The position numbers and the translations under genes were made by a program. Source: Cognatundibacterium rivi (lineage in GTDB: Bacteria > Pseudomonadota > Gammaproteobacteria > Burkholderiales > Burkholderiaceae_D). From it: a stretch of 64,000 nucleotides of DNA. The notes beneath the pieces were generated by a model. The model worked only from the letters and a program-made list of their open reading frames with translations, was not told where the DNA came from and did not search any database. This document shows, in pieces, positions 1-6,648 of the stretch (within the stretch, counting starts at the first letter, position 1; each line of letters starts with the position of its first letter). The stretch spans positions 124,001 through 188,000 of the forward strand of contig NZ_JAGSPK010000004.1 of assembly GCF_018139565.1 (NCBI RefSeq). Direction: 5' to 3'.

Positions 1-308
1 TCGACTTCGATAGCTATGTCGTTAAAGATGATTACAAATCTGTCGTTGAAGCGCACTCCAAATATCTGAGCACAAACAAAGGCCGTAAAATCCTGATCCA
101 GGGTAATACGGATGAACGCGGCGGCAGCGAATACAATCTGGCTCTGGGTCAGAAACGTGCTGAAGCTGTTCGTAAATCGATGAGCCTGTTGGGTGTTTCT
201 GAAGCGCAAATCGAGGCAGTGTCTTTGGGTAAAGAAAAACCAAAAGCAGAAGGCCACGATGAAGCAGCTTGGGCAGAAAACCGCCGTGCTGATATCGTTT
301 ATCAGTAA
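1..308 (+). CDS. pal: Peptidoglycan-associated lipoprotein Pal, C-terminal part (5' end outside window)
   Basis: Only the C-terminal ~101 codons are present, read in the frame beginning at base 3 and ending with TAA at 306-308. The visible part is an OmpA-like peptidoglycan-binding domain. It contains the family signature GNTDERGGSEYNLALGQKRA, in which the Asp and Arg contact diaminopimelate, and ends ENRRADIVYQ as Pal proteins do. Pal tethers the outer membrane to peptidoglycan as part of the Tol-Pal system. The next gene is cpoB, the usual last gene of the tol-pal operon, which supports the call. The lipobox lies outside the window. Confidence 0.95.
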   Translation, partial: DFDSYVVKDDYKSVVEAHSKYLSTNKGRKILIQGNTDERGGSEYNLALGQKRAEAVRKSMSLLGVSEAQIEAVSLGKEKPKAEGHDEAAWAENRRADIVYQ

Positions 309-355
309 TAGCAGCGTAGTTTAAAAGTGCCCTTGGCGGTCTTTTGAGCTTATTT

Positions 356-392
356 GACGCCGGATTCCTCACTCAGGATATCCGGCGTCTTT
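356..392 (+). terminator. Probable terminator or attenuating hairpin between pal and cpoB
   Basis: A perfect 10-bp inverted repeat, GACGCCGGAT (356-365) with ATCCGGCGTC (380-389), encloses a 14-nt loop and is followed by a short, interrupted T-rich stretch. It sits just upstream of the cpoB start, so it may only reduce transcription from pal into cpoB. The T-run is weak, hence moderate confidence. Confidence 0.55.
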
Positions 393-411
393 CATTCTAT
401 TTTTGATTGCT

Positions 412-1185
412 ATGAAATTGACTTCTATTCGTCGTTCTTTTGCCATTGCTGCTTTGTCAGCGGCTTTTTCTACTGCCTTGATTCCTTCGCTGGCATCGGC
501 AGGAATTTTTGATGACGATGAAGCGCGTAAAGCGATTCTGGATTTACGCTCTAAAGTAGATGCCGTAAATCTTCGTCTGGATAATAAACTCGATACCAAA
601 GCGGACAAAGGTACAGCGCTGGATCTGGCGAATGAAAATGAGCAACTGCGTGCCGAGATCGCTAAATTGCGCGGACAGGTGGAAGTGTTAGCGAATGACA
701 TCGCCAATACCCAGCGTCGGCAGCAGGATTTTTATGTCGATCTCGATAATCGCCTGCGTAAGATTGAGCCTAAGCGCCTGACGGTCGACGGCAAAGAGGC
801 AACGGTAGAGCCAAATGAACAGCGCGCTTACGACAATGCGCTTAGTTTATTTAAGGCCGGTGATTATAAAAATTCCGTAGCGTCGTTCAACAGTTTTCTG
901 GTGGCGTATCCACAGTCGGCCTTTGCTGGTTCTGCGCAGTACTGGATGGGTAATTCCTATTATGCGCAACGTGACTGTAAGAACACGATTGTGGCTATGC
1001 AACAACTGGTGAAAGTGTATCCGGATCACCCTAAGGCCCCCGATGCATTGCTCAATATTGCGGGTTGCCAGACCGAGATGAAAGATAAAAACGCGGCTAA
1101 AAAGACGCTGGAAAGCCTGATTGCGCAATATCCGGAAAGCGAAGCGGCGCATGCAGCGAAGAACCGTATGACATCGGCGAAGTAA
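412..1185 (+). CDS. cpoB: Cell division coordinator CpoB (YbgF), periplasmic TPR protein
   Basis: CpoB links the Tol-Pal machine to peptidoglycan synthesis during envelope constriction. The 257-aa protein has a Sec signal peptide (about residues 1-29, cleavage after ASA), then a coiled-coil trimerisation region (about 30-115), then a linker and tetratricopeptide repeats (about 135-250, for example YDNALSLFKAGDYKNSVASF). The ATG at 412 is preferred to a TTG at 403 because it gives a signal peptide starting MKLTSIRR. It follows pal at the distance usual for tol-pal operons. Only the downstream end of the operon is in the window. Confidence 0.92.
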   Translation: MKLTSIRRSFAIAALSAAFSTALIPSLASAGIFDDDEARKAILDLRSKVDAVNLRLDNKLDTKADKGTALDLANENEQLRAEIAKLRGQVEVLANDIANTQRRQQDFYVDLDNRLRKIEPKRLTVDGKEATVEPNEQRAYDNALSLFKAGDYKNSVASFNSFLVAYPQSAFAGSAQYWMGNSYYAQRDCKNTIVAMQQLVKVYPDHPKAPDALLNIAGCQTEMKDKNAAKKTLESLIAQYPESEAAHAAKNRMTSAK

Positions 1186-1216
1186 GTCTGACAAGGATTT
1201 AATCCTGTTCATGCCA

Positions 1217-1245
1217 TTGACAGTGGCCTGAAAACACCATATAAT
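1217..1245 (+). promoter_or_regulatory. Consensus sigma-70 promoter of the tRNA-Lys genes
   Basis: TTGACA (1217-1222) and TATAAT (1240-1245) are both perfect consensus hexamers separated by exactly 17 bp. The -10 box ends 11 bp before the first base of the tRNA, so transcription should start close to 1252. This fits a strong stable-RNA promoter. Confidence 0.9.
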
Positions 1246-1256
1246 TTCGGTCTTTC

Positions 1257-1332
1257 GGGTCGTTAGCTCAGCTGGTAGAGCAGCGGACTTTTAATCCGTT
1301 GGTCGCAGGTTCGAATCCCGCACGGCCTACCA
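1257..1332 (+). tRNA. tRNA-Lys (anticodon TTT), first copy
   Basis: A 76-nt cloverleaf with encoded CCA. The acceptor GGGTCGT pairs with ACGGCCT, the anticodon stem is GCGGA/TCCGT with loop CTTTTAA, and the T-loop is TTCGAAT. The anticodon TTT reads AAA/AAG lysine codons. It has its own promoter and is followed by its own terminator hairpin before the second, identical copy. Confidence 0.97.
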
Positions 1333-1342
1333 CGAATACAAA

Positions 1343-1377
1343 AAAGACTTATGTCATGTAAGTCTTTAATTTTTTTA
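1343..1377 (+). terminator. Intrinsic terminator between the two tRNA-Lys genes
   Basis: AAAGACTTA (1343-1351) pairs perfectly with TAAGTCTTT (1359-1367) around a 7-nt loop, followed by AA and a run of Ts. It would end most transcripts after the first tRNA-Lys copy; some read-through must supply the second copy unless that has a promoter I do not see. Confidence 0.8.
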
Positions 1378-1386
1378 GCAAGTTTT

Positions 1387-1462
1387 GGGTCGTTAGCTCA
1401 GCTGGTAGAGCAGCGGACTTTTAATCCGTTGGTCGCAGGTTCGAATCCCGCACGGCCTACCA
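1387..1462 (+). tRNA. tRNA-Lys (anticodon TTT), second copy
   Basis: Identical over all 76 nt to the copy at 1257-1332, and 54 nt downstream of it. No separate promoter is obvious in the short spacer, so it is probably made by read-through of the upstream hairpin. It is followed by a second, different terminator. Confidence 0.97.
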
Positions 1463-1470
1463 AAACAAAA

Positions 1471-1500
1471 GGACTCAGGTGTATGCCTGAGTCCTTTTTT
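1471..1500 (+). terminator. Intrinsic terminator after second tRNA-Lys
   Basis: GGACTCAGG (1471-1479) and CCTGAGTCC (1486-1494) form a perfect 9-bp stem with a 6-nt loop, followed by six Ts. A classical Rho-independent terminator. Confidence 0.9.
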
Positions 1501-1617
1501 GTTTTTCCAATCATGATGAGAGAAACCGAGACCGGCACAATGCAAACTTTTGTATTGTTCTCCCATCGCCTGTGAATTGGAATTATCATTCCTGATTAGC
1601 TTAGCGGACAGTCCATC

Positions 1618-2526
1618 ATGAAAAAGCCTGAAGTCAAAAAAAGCAAACAAAACAAATCAGACGGGCAACGCGGGCAGGATGCTACCGATAACAACGAAAA
1701 GCATGAAATTCGTCCCGGTCAGTCGCTGGAGTTACTCAAAGAGCTGCACATCCTCACGCGCGATGGCAAACTGAATCAGGATAGTCGCCGCAAACTCAAG
1801 CAGGTTTATCACTTATATCAATTCATTGAGCCTTTACTGGAAAGTCTGCAAAAAGACCATGCGGATATCAGTCTGGTTGATCATGGGGCAGGGAAGTCCT
1901 ATCTCGGTTTTATTTTGTATGATCTCTTTTTTAAAGTCGGGCAATCGCAAAGCAAAGCGCATATCTACGGGATTGAAACCCGCGATGAACTGGTGCAGCG
2001 ATCGACAGAACTTGCCCGGCGCCTGAATTTTCCGGGCATGTCTTTCCTGACTTTATCCGTGGCAGATTCGATTACCTCAGATCAGTTGCCAGACCGGATT
2101 GACATCGTCACCGCATTGCATGCGTGTGATACTGCAACAGATGATGCGATACAGTTTGCCCTGAAAAAGAAGGCGAGATTTATGGTGCTGGTCCCTTGTT
2201 GCCAGGCCGAAATTGCCGCTGAATTGCGCAAAAATAAGGGCGATGCTGTGCGTAATAATCCCTTATCTGAAATGTGGCGTCATCCCATACATACGCGCGA
2301 GTTTGGCAGTCAGATTACCAATGTGTTGCGTTGTCTGCAGTTGGAGGCACATGGCTATCAGGTCCGGGTGACCGAGCTGGTAGGATGGGAGCATTCGATG
2401 AAAAATGAATTAATCATTGCCGAATACAAAGGTTTGCCTGCGAAACGTCCGGCCGAGCGACTGGCGGAAGTGCTGAAGACGACGGGGCTGGAATCTATGC
2501 AGCGACGTTTTTTTGTCACACCGTAA
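1618..2526 (+). CDS. Class I SAM-dependent methyltransferase (Methyltransf_32 type)
   Basis: A 302-aa predicted soluble methyltransferase. A charged Lys-rich N-terminus (1-35) precedes a Rossmann-like domain. The SAM-binding glycine motif reads DHGAGKSYLGF (about 92-102), followed by an acidic GIETRDEL strand end, TALHACDTATDDAI (about 165-178) and VLVPCCQ (about 191-197). The LHAC and PCC signatures are typical of the Methyltransf_32 family, whose substrates are mostly RNA or unknown. It lies alone between the tRNA-Lys terminators and ppx. The substrate cannot be predicted. Confidence 0.8.
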   Translation: MKKPEVKKSKQNKSDGQRGQDATDNNEKHEIRPGQSLELLKELHILTRDGKLNQDSRRKLKQVYHLYQFIEPLLESLQKDHADISLVDHGAGKSYLGFILYDLFFKVGQSQSKAHIYGIETRDELVQRSTELARRLNFPGMSFLTLSVADSITSDQLPDRIDIVTALHACDTATDDAIQFALKKKARFMVLVPCCQAEIAAELRKNKGDAVRNNPLSEMWRHPIHTREFGSQITNVLRCLQLEAHGYQVRVTELVGWEHSMKNELIIAEYKGLPAKRPAERLAEVLKTTGLESMQRRFFVTP

Positions 2527-2551
2527 ATCTGGCGTCACTTGCAGGTCACAA

Positions 2552-2571
2552 AAAATGATTAATATCATTTT
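2552..2571. promoter_or_regulatory. 20-bp AT-rich palindrome upstream of ppx, possible operator
   Basis: AAAATGAT (2552-2559), TAAT, ATCATTTT (2564-2571) is an inverted repeat with perfect 8-bp arms, ending 53 bp before the ppx start codon. It vaguely resembles Fur-type operators, but the match to the 19-bp Fur consensus is imperfect. I record it only as a candidate protein-binding site. Confidence 0.3.
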
Positions 2572-2624
2572 CACTCTGACGTGCTGTATCTCTCTCATGG
2601 TATTGATAGTAAAGGATAGAAAAC

Positions 2625-4082
2625 ATGCTGGCTGCCGTTGACCTTGGTTCCAACAGTTTTCGTTTGCACATCGCGCGCCATGAAGGTGACGCGATTCGTG
2701 TCGTGAAAAGCGCGCGTGAACCTATCCGGCTGGCGGCAGGGCTTGATGCCGATGGTAATCTGACACCGCAGGCGATACAGAATGCCGTTGATTGTCTGGC
2801 GCGCTTCCGTGAAATTCTGAATGCTTACCCGATCGACAGTGTCCGTGTTGTTGCGACGAATACGATACGCATCGCTAAAAATTCTGCTGCGATTTTGCCG
2901 CGTGCCGAAGCGGCGATCGGTCATCCGATTGATGTGATTTCCGGTGAAGAAGAGGGCCGCCTGATCTACATGGGCGTATCGAATGCTATACCTGTGCCGG
3001 ATGAGCGTCGGCTGGTGATGGATATTGGTGGTGGCTCGACGGAAGTGATACTCGGGCGCGGGCACGAGATCATCAAGGTGGAATCGTTCAGCATAGGCAC
3101 CGTCAAGCATAGCGCCAGTTTTTTCCCGGACGGGCGCCTGACGGAAGCGGCTTTTGAAGCGGCTATTTTGTCCGCTCGATCGATGTTTGAAGATGCCGCG
3201 CCACCGTATCAGCCGCAGCACTGGCGCAAGGCTTACGGTTCGTCTGGCACGATGCGGGCGATTGCCGATGCGATCGTCAACAATGGTCTGGGCGATGGCA
3301 AGCTGACCTTAAAAAGTCTGAATGCACTGAAACAATACTGCATCCGCAGCGGACAACTCAGCGAACTTGAATTGACTGGTATCAAACCCGAGCGCGTCGC
3401 CATGGTGATCGGCGGGCTGGCCATTCTGATCGGGCTAATGGCGGAATTTAATATTGAAGTCTTGTTGCCGGTTGAAGCGGGTCTGCGCATGGGGGTCATG
3501 TGGGACTTGTATTTACGTGCGACCAAACGCGACCGGCGCGAAGTGTCGGTGCAGAAAATTACCCAGCTTTTTCATATCGACATGTCACGTGCCAATCGCG
3601 TTGCAGAGATGGTGAAATCGATTTATCAGCAACTCAAACCGGCATCCGATACCTATTTGCGCTTGTTGTACTGGAGCGCGATGTTGCATGAAGTAGGCAT
3701 GGTCGTTTCTCACACGGGTTACCATAAGCATGGTGCTTACATGATAGAGAACGCCGACATGGCGGGATTCACCACCAGCGAGCAGAGAATCATGAGCAAG
3801 CTGATCCTGAGTCAGAAAGGTAATTTGCGCAAAATCAGCGAAGGTCTGACGGAAATGGATTTTGCCAAAGCGGTGTTGGCATTGCGTCTGGCGGTGATGC
3901 TGATGCACTCGCGCGCGGAAATTGACTATGAAGATATTCGCCTCAAAATGAAAAAGAATATCGAACTCGACATGCGCCGCGATTGGGTTTCTCTGCATCC
4001 GACGGTGGCGTACTGGTTGCAAAAAGAAACCGAATGCTGGCGTGAGGTTGGCATGGATTTTCTGGTGCGGGCAAACGTCTGA
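2625..4082 (+). CDS. ppx: Exopolyphosphatase (Ppx/GppA family)
   Basis: A 485-aa Ppx/GppA phosphatase that removes terminal phosphate from polyphosphate (or converts pppGpp to ppGpp; the families overlap). The N-terminal actin-like ATPase fold shows AVDLGSNSFRLHIAR (about 4-18), the catalytic loop SGEEEGRLIY (about 106-115) and DIGGGSTEV (about 128-136). The C-terminal half (about 310-485) is the HD-like helical domain. ATG at 2625 has a good Shine-Dalgarno AAAGGA. The length is near that of E. coli Ppx (513 aa), so exopolyphosphatase is favoured. It is a single gene closed by a strong terminator. Confidence 0.88.
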   Translation: MLAAVDLGSNSFRLHIARHEGDAIRVVKSAREPIRLAAGLDADGNLTPQAIQNAVDCLARFREILNAYPIDSVRVVATNTIRIAKNSAAILPRAEAAIGHPIDVISGEEEGRLIYMGVSNAIPVPDERRLVMDIGGGSTEVILGRGHEIIKVESFSIGTVKHSASFFPDGRLTEAAFEAAILSARSMFEDAAPPYQPQHWRKAYGSSGTMRAIADAIVNNGLGDGKLTLKSLNALKQYCIRSGQLSELELTGIKPERVAMVIGGLAILIGLMAEFNIEVLLPVEAGLRMGVMWDLYLRATKRDRREVSVQKITQLFHIDMSRANRVAEMVKSIYQQLKPASDTYLRLLYWSAMLHEVGMVVSHTGYHKHGAYMIENADMAGFTTSEQRIMSKLILSQKGNLRKISEGLTEMDFAKAVLALRLAVMLMHSRAEIDYEDIRLKMKKNIELDMRRDWVSLHPTVAYWLQKETECWREVGMDFLVRANV

Positions 4083-4102
4083 AACCAGAGAACGCAGATT
4101 CA

Positions 4103-4136
4103 TAAAAAAAGCTCGCAATATGCGAGCTTTTTTTTA
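4103..4136. terminator. Bidirectional intrinsic terminator between ppx and the chemoreceptor gene
   Basis: GCTCGCA (4111-4117), ATA, TGCGAGC (4121-4127), flanked by an A-run on the left and a T-run on the right. It works in both directions and separates the convergent genes ppx (+) and the chemoreceptor (-). Confidence 0.92.
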
Positions 4137-4160
4137 TGAACTGTTTTTATGAAGTTTTTA

Positions 4161-4184
4161 TGCGCTTATTTATGCGCTTATTTA
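4161..4184. repeat. Two tandem copies of a 12-bp unit
   Basis: The unit TGCGCTTATTTA occurs twice in a row, exactly, between the bidirectional terminator and the stop of the chemoreceptor gene. It is probably a slippage product with no evident function. Confidence 0.8.
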
Positions 4185-4230
4185 TGGGGCAGCACGAGTT
4201 CCTTAGCCAGCGAAGCTCGTGCCGATACGT

Positions 4231-5970
4231 TTAAAATTCTTCCCAGTCTGCGCTTTCTTTTGTTGCTGCCCGTTTTGTTGTGCTCGCAATTTTTTTCAGC
4301 GGCTGCGCCTGACGCTGACTGGCAATCCGTGGCGCTGCCTTTGCTGGTGCAGCGCGTAATGTGTGTGCGGATGTGTGCGAGAACGTGGGCGAGGATGTGC
4401 CGACGATAGTTTGCGATGTATCCAGCTTAAACATGCTGACCACGTTTGCCAGATTTCTGGCCTGGTCTTGCATCGCAGCGGAAGCCGCCGCAGCTTGCTC
4501 TACTAACGCGGCGTTTTGTTGCGTGACCTGATCCATCTGGATGATGGCCTGATTCACTTGTTCTATGCCAGACTGCTGTTCATGGCTGGCCGCCGTGATT
4601 TCGCTCATCACATCGGTGATGCGATTGACGCCAGTGACAATTTCCTGCAACGCGAGACCCGCTTCACCTACCTGTTGCGAACCCAGTCCTACCTTTTCAA
4701 CCGAATCATCAATCAGTGTTTTGATTTCTTTTGCGGCAGCAGCAGAGCGTTGCGCCAGATTGCGGACTTCTGATGCGACCACGGCAAATCCGCGCCCCTG
4801 TTCACCGGCGCGCGCTGCTTCCACTGCCGCGTTCAGCGCAAGAATATTGGTCTGGAAAGCGATGCCGTCAATCACGCTGATGATGTCGACAATTTTCTTG
4901 GATGAGCTGTTAATGGCTTCCATGGTGTTGACGACCGTCGTGCCCGCCACGGAACCTTTCGCAGCCACGTCGGCGGTGGACAAGACCAACTGATTTGCCT
5001 GGCGTGCATTTTCTGCGTTTTGCTTAACGGTCGACGTCAGCTCTTCCATGGAAGCCGCTGTTTCTTCAAGCGAGCCTGCCTGTTCTTCGGTGCGCGCAGA
5101 TAAATCCAGATTGCCTGAGGCAATTTCGCTGGAGGCAGTTGCGATCATATCGGTACTCTGGCGTACCTCGCCAACGACTTTGGCGAGACTCTGGCGCATG
5201 CTCTTCATCGCGAACAGCAGGCTGTCCTGATCATTTTCACGGGTGTGGACATCAATCGTCAGATCGCCTGCGGCAATACCTTTAGCGATGTCGGCCGCAT
5301 ATTCCGGTTCGCCGCCGATGGCGCGCTCAATATTACGTGCCACGATGACGATGATTGCACTTAATACGATGCCGATACCTGCGAGCAAAAAGATGGAATT
5401 CCACAGATCTTTGACGAATGCATCCGTCAGATCATCAAGGTATAAGCCGGTGATGAAGGTCCAGTCCCACGGCTTATAGGTCAAAACGTAGGCGCCTTTA
5501 GGAAATACCTGTTTCTGGTCTGCATTGCCAGGTTTAGGCCATACATACTCTATCCAGCCTTCACCGGCACCTTTGGCAATGGTTGAGACATTACGATAGA
5601 AATACTGTCCGTTGGCATCCTTGAAGTCGCTCGCATCTTTACCGACGAGTTCTGCTTTGATCGGATGCATCACCACAGTCGGATGAGAATTAATCACCGT
5701 GTAGTAACCATCCTTGCCGTAGCGCATGGCTTTTAGGCGCGTCAGCGCTTGTTTTTGCGCTTCTTCGAGTGGCATGGCGCCAGAACTGACCAGCGCCGCG
5801 TATTCTTTTACTGTTGACATGCCGACGTCCGTCGCAAATCGCAAGGCGATCTGCCGTTCTTCAAAACGGTGCGCTTTATTTTGCAATACATTCACCGTGC
5901 TGATACCGAGCAGGCAAAGCCAACTAATGATGAGTGGTAAATAAAGTTTGCTACGAAAGCTGAGTTTCAT
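4231..5970 (-). CDS. Methyl-accepting chemotaxis protein with sCache_2 sensor and CheR-tether pentapeptide
   Basis: A 579-aa chemoreceptor in the inner membrane. Order of parts: TM1 (about 10-29); periplasmic single Cache_2-type sensor (about 35-185, with [18 protein letters not shown]); TM2 (about 190-211); HAMP domain (about 212-265); and a long signalling domain with the conserved tip [20 protein letters not shown]. After a flexible Ala/Lys-rich linker it ends in DWEEF. This resembles the C-terminal NWETF pentapeptide of enteric receptors that recruits CheR/CheB, so this receptor probably tethers the methylation enzymes. ATG at 5970 has Shine-Dalgarno AGGAAGAG. The ligand is unknown; sCache_2 sensors often bind small carboxylates. 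An FNR-type site lies about 250 bp upstream. Confidence 0.92.
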   Translation of the reverse strand: MKLSFRSKLYLPLIISWLCLLGISTVNVLQNKAHRFEERQIALRFATDVGMSTVKEYAALVSSGAMPLEEAQKQALTRLKAMRYGKDGYYTVINSHPTVVMHPIKAELVGKDASDFKDANGQYFYRNVSTIAKGAGEGWIEYVWPKPGNADQKQVFPKGAYVLTYKPWDWTFITGLYLDDLTDAFVKDLWNSIFLLAGIGIVLSAIIVIVARNIERAIGGEPEYAADIAKGIAAGDLTIDVHTRENDQDSLLFAMKSMRQSLAKVVGEVRQSTDMIATASSEIASGNLDLSARTEEQAGSLEETAASMEELTSTVKQNAENARQANQLVLSTADVAAKGSVAGTTVVNTMEAINSSSKKIVDIISVIDGIAFQTNILALNAAVEAARAGEQGRGFAVVASEVRNLAQRSAAAAKEIKTLIDDSVEKVGLGSQQVGEAGLALQEIVTGVNRITDVMSEITAASHEQQSGIEQVNQAIIQMDQVTQQNAALVEQAAAASAAMQDQARNLANVVSMFKLDTSQTIVGTSSPTFSHTSAHTLRAAPAKAAPRIASQRQAQPLKKIASTTKRAATKESADWEEF

Positions 5971-6213
5971 GTCTCTTCCTGTCTTGTTAAAGAAAATTTT
6001 TTCTTAAGGGGGGATACAAATGCGGCATATTTTCTGTGATCTGAGGCAGGGGTAAAAAACACCTCATTGTTCACGGTTTGCAGTCACTGGCTGATTCAGA
6101 TTAATTCAGCCCGGTCGGACGCTGGCAGATAAAGATCGGGTAACTTTATCCAAACCGATTTAGGCAATCAAAGCGATCAATTCTATATCAGACAATATGT
6201 TAATATAAAAAAG

Positions 6214-6227
6214 TTGATTTATATCAA
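6214..6227. promoter_or_regulatory. Perfect FNR/Anr-type binding site
   Basis: TTGATTTATATCAA matches the FNR consensus TTGAT-N4-ATCAA without mismatch. On the minus strand a TATAGA -10-like element lies at 6187-6182, which would place a start near 6178, about 42 bp from the site centre. That is the geometry of an FNR class II activated promoter reading toward the chemoreceptor. The match is direct; the regulation is inferred. Confidence 0.65.
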
Positions 6228-6297
6228 CATTGCGCCAATAACAACAAAATTCAGTTAATTCCGATCTTTTGCTTTATCTGTCAGCAAGGTGTGTTGA

Positions 6298-6371
6298 AAC
6301 ACGTCTTTTTTTGATTGAGAAGTCTCACCATTCAGACTTCTGCCCTGCGTTTGATTTGTAAAAGACGTGTT
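6298..6371. other. Two-level nested inverted repeat, candidate structured RNA or cruciform
   Basis: An outer perfect 12-bp stem, AACACGTCTTTT (6298-6309) with AAAAGACGTGTT (6360-6371), encloses an inner perfect 8-bp stem, AGAAGTCT (6318-6325) with AGACTTCT (6334-6341). It is not a terminator because no T-run follows the stem. It lies 71 bp past the FNR site and 20 bp before repeat copy A. Function unknown. Confidence 0.5.
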
Positions 6372-6391
6372 CTGGCTTCTTGTTTTTAGTA

Positions 6392-6472
6392 AAAACAGGG
6401 GAGTATGTTGAGTTTTTGCTTAAATCTCATTGAATCTATTGGGTGTTAAAAAATACTCCCCCCAGTATATTT
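6392..6472 (+). repeat. Copy A of a dispersed ~80-bp repeat with operator-like ends
   Basis: The left arm is ACAGGGGAGTATG (6395-6407). The right arm is ATACT-CCCCCC-AGTAT (6453-6468), which pairs with the left arm as an inverted repeat and is itself a quasi-palindrome. Copy B (9005-9086) is homologous in the opposite orientation, including an interior AAATCTCA block. Copy C is at 20718-20799. Confidence 0.8.
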
Positions 6473-6565
6473 TGATGGATTGTGCTTGCTGTGATCTGCC
6501 GACAGACTGAATGCCGATGAGTCCCGAATGGAATCCGGAAGTGAAGCTGATAATGAAGCGACAAT

Positions 6566-6603
6566 AAAAAACGACGATCGCCATCGCGTATCGTCGTTTT
6601 TTA
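6566..6603 (-). terminator. Intrinsic terminator of the TonB receptor gene
   Basis: ACGACGAT (6571-6578) pairs with ATCGTCGT (6590-6597), with an A-run to the left and a T-run to the right, so it can act in both directions. It lies 46-83 bp past the receptor stop codon. Confidence 0.88.
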
Positions 6604-6648
6604 TGGAGATGACTGCGCTGTTTCAGCGCAGGTCAGCTTGTCGTGACA

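Larger units (their letters stand above)
5971..6648. other. Long intergenic region between chemoreceptor and TonB receptor
   Basis: This 678-bp region has no credible protein-coding ORF on either strand. It holds an FNR-type site (6214-6227), a two-level inverted repeat (6298-6371), copy A of the ~80-bp repeat (6392-6472) and the TonB receptor terminator (6566-6603). The part next to the chemoreceptor is its promoter and long leader. Confidence 0.7.

Noticed and set aside
1351-1650. Overlapping ORFs on both strands across the second tRNA-Lys
   Set aside because: They translate the tRNA and terminator; typical tRNA shadows.
2552-2571. Fur box upstream of ppx
   Set aside because: The palindrome is real, but the match to the Fur consensus is poor and ppx is not a usual iron gene; kept only as an unassigned palindrome.
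4149-4409. An 86-codon plus-strand ORF opposite the 3' end of the chemoreceptor gene
   Set aside because: Its second half is antisense to the chemoreceptor C-terminus and its first half reads the 12-bp tandem repeat; no domain or ribosome site.
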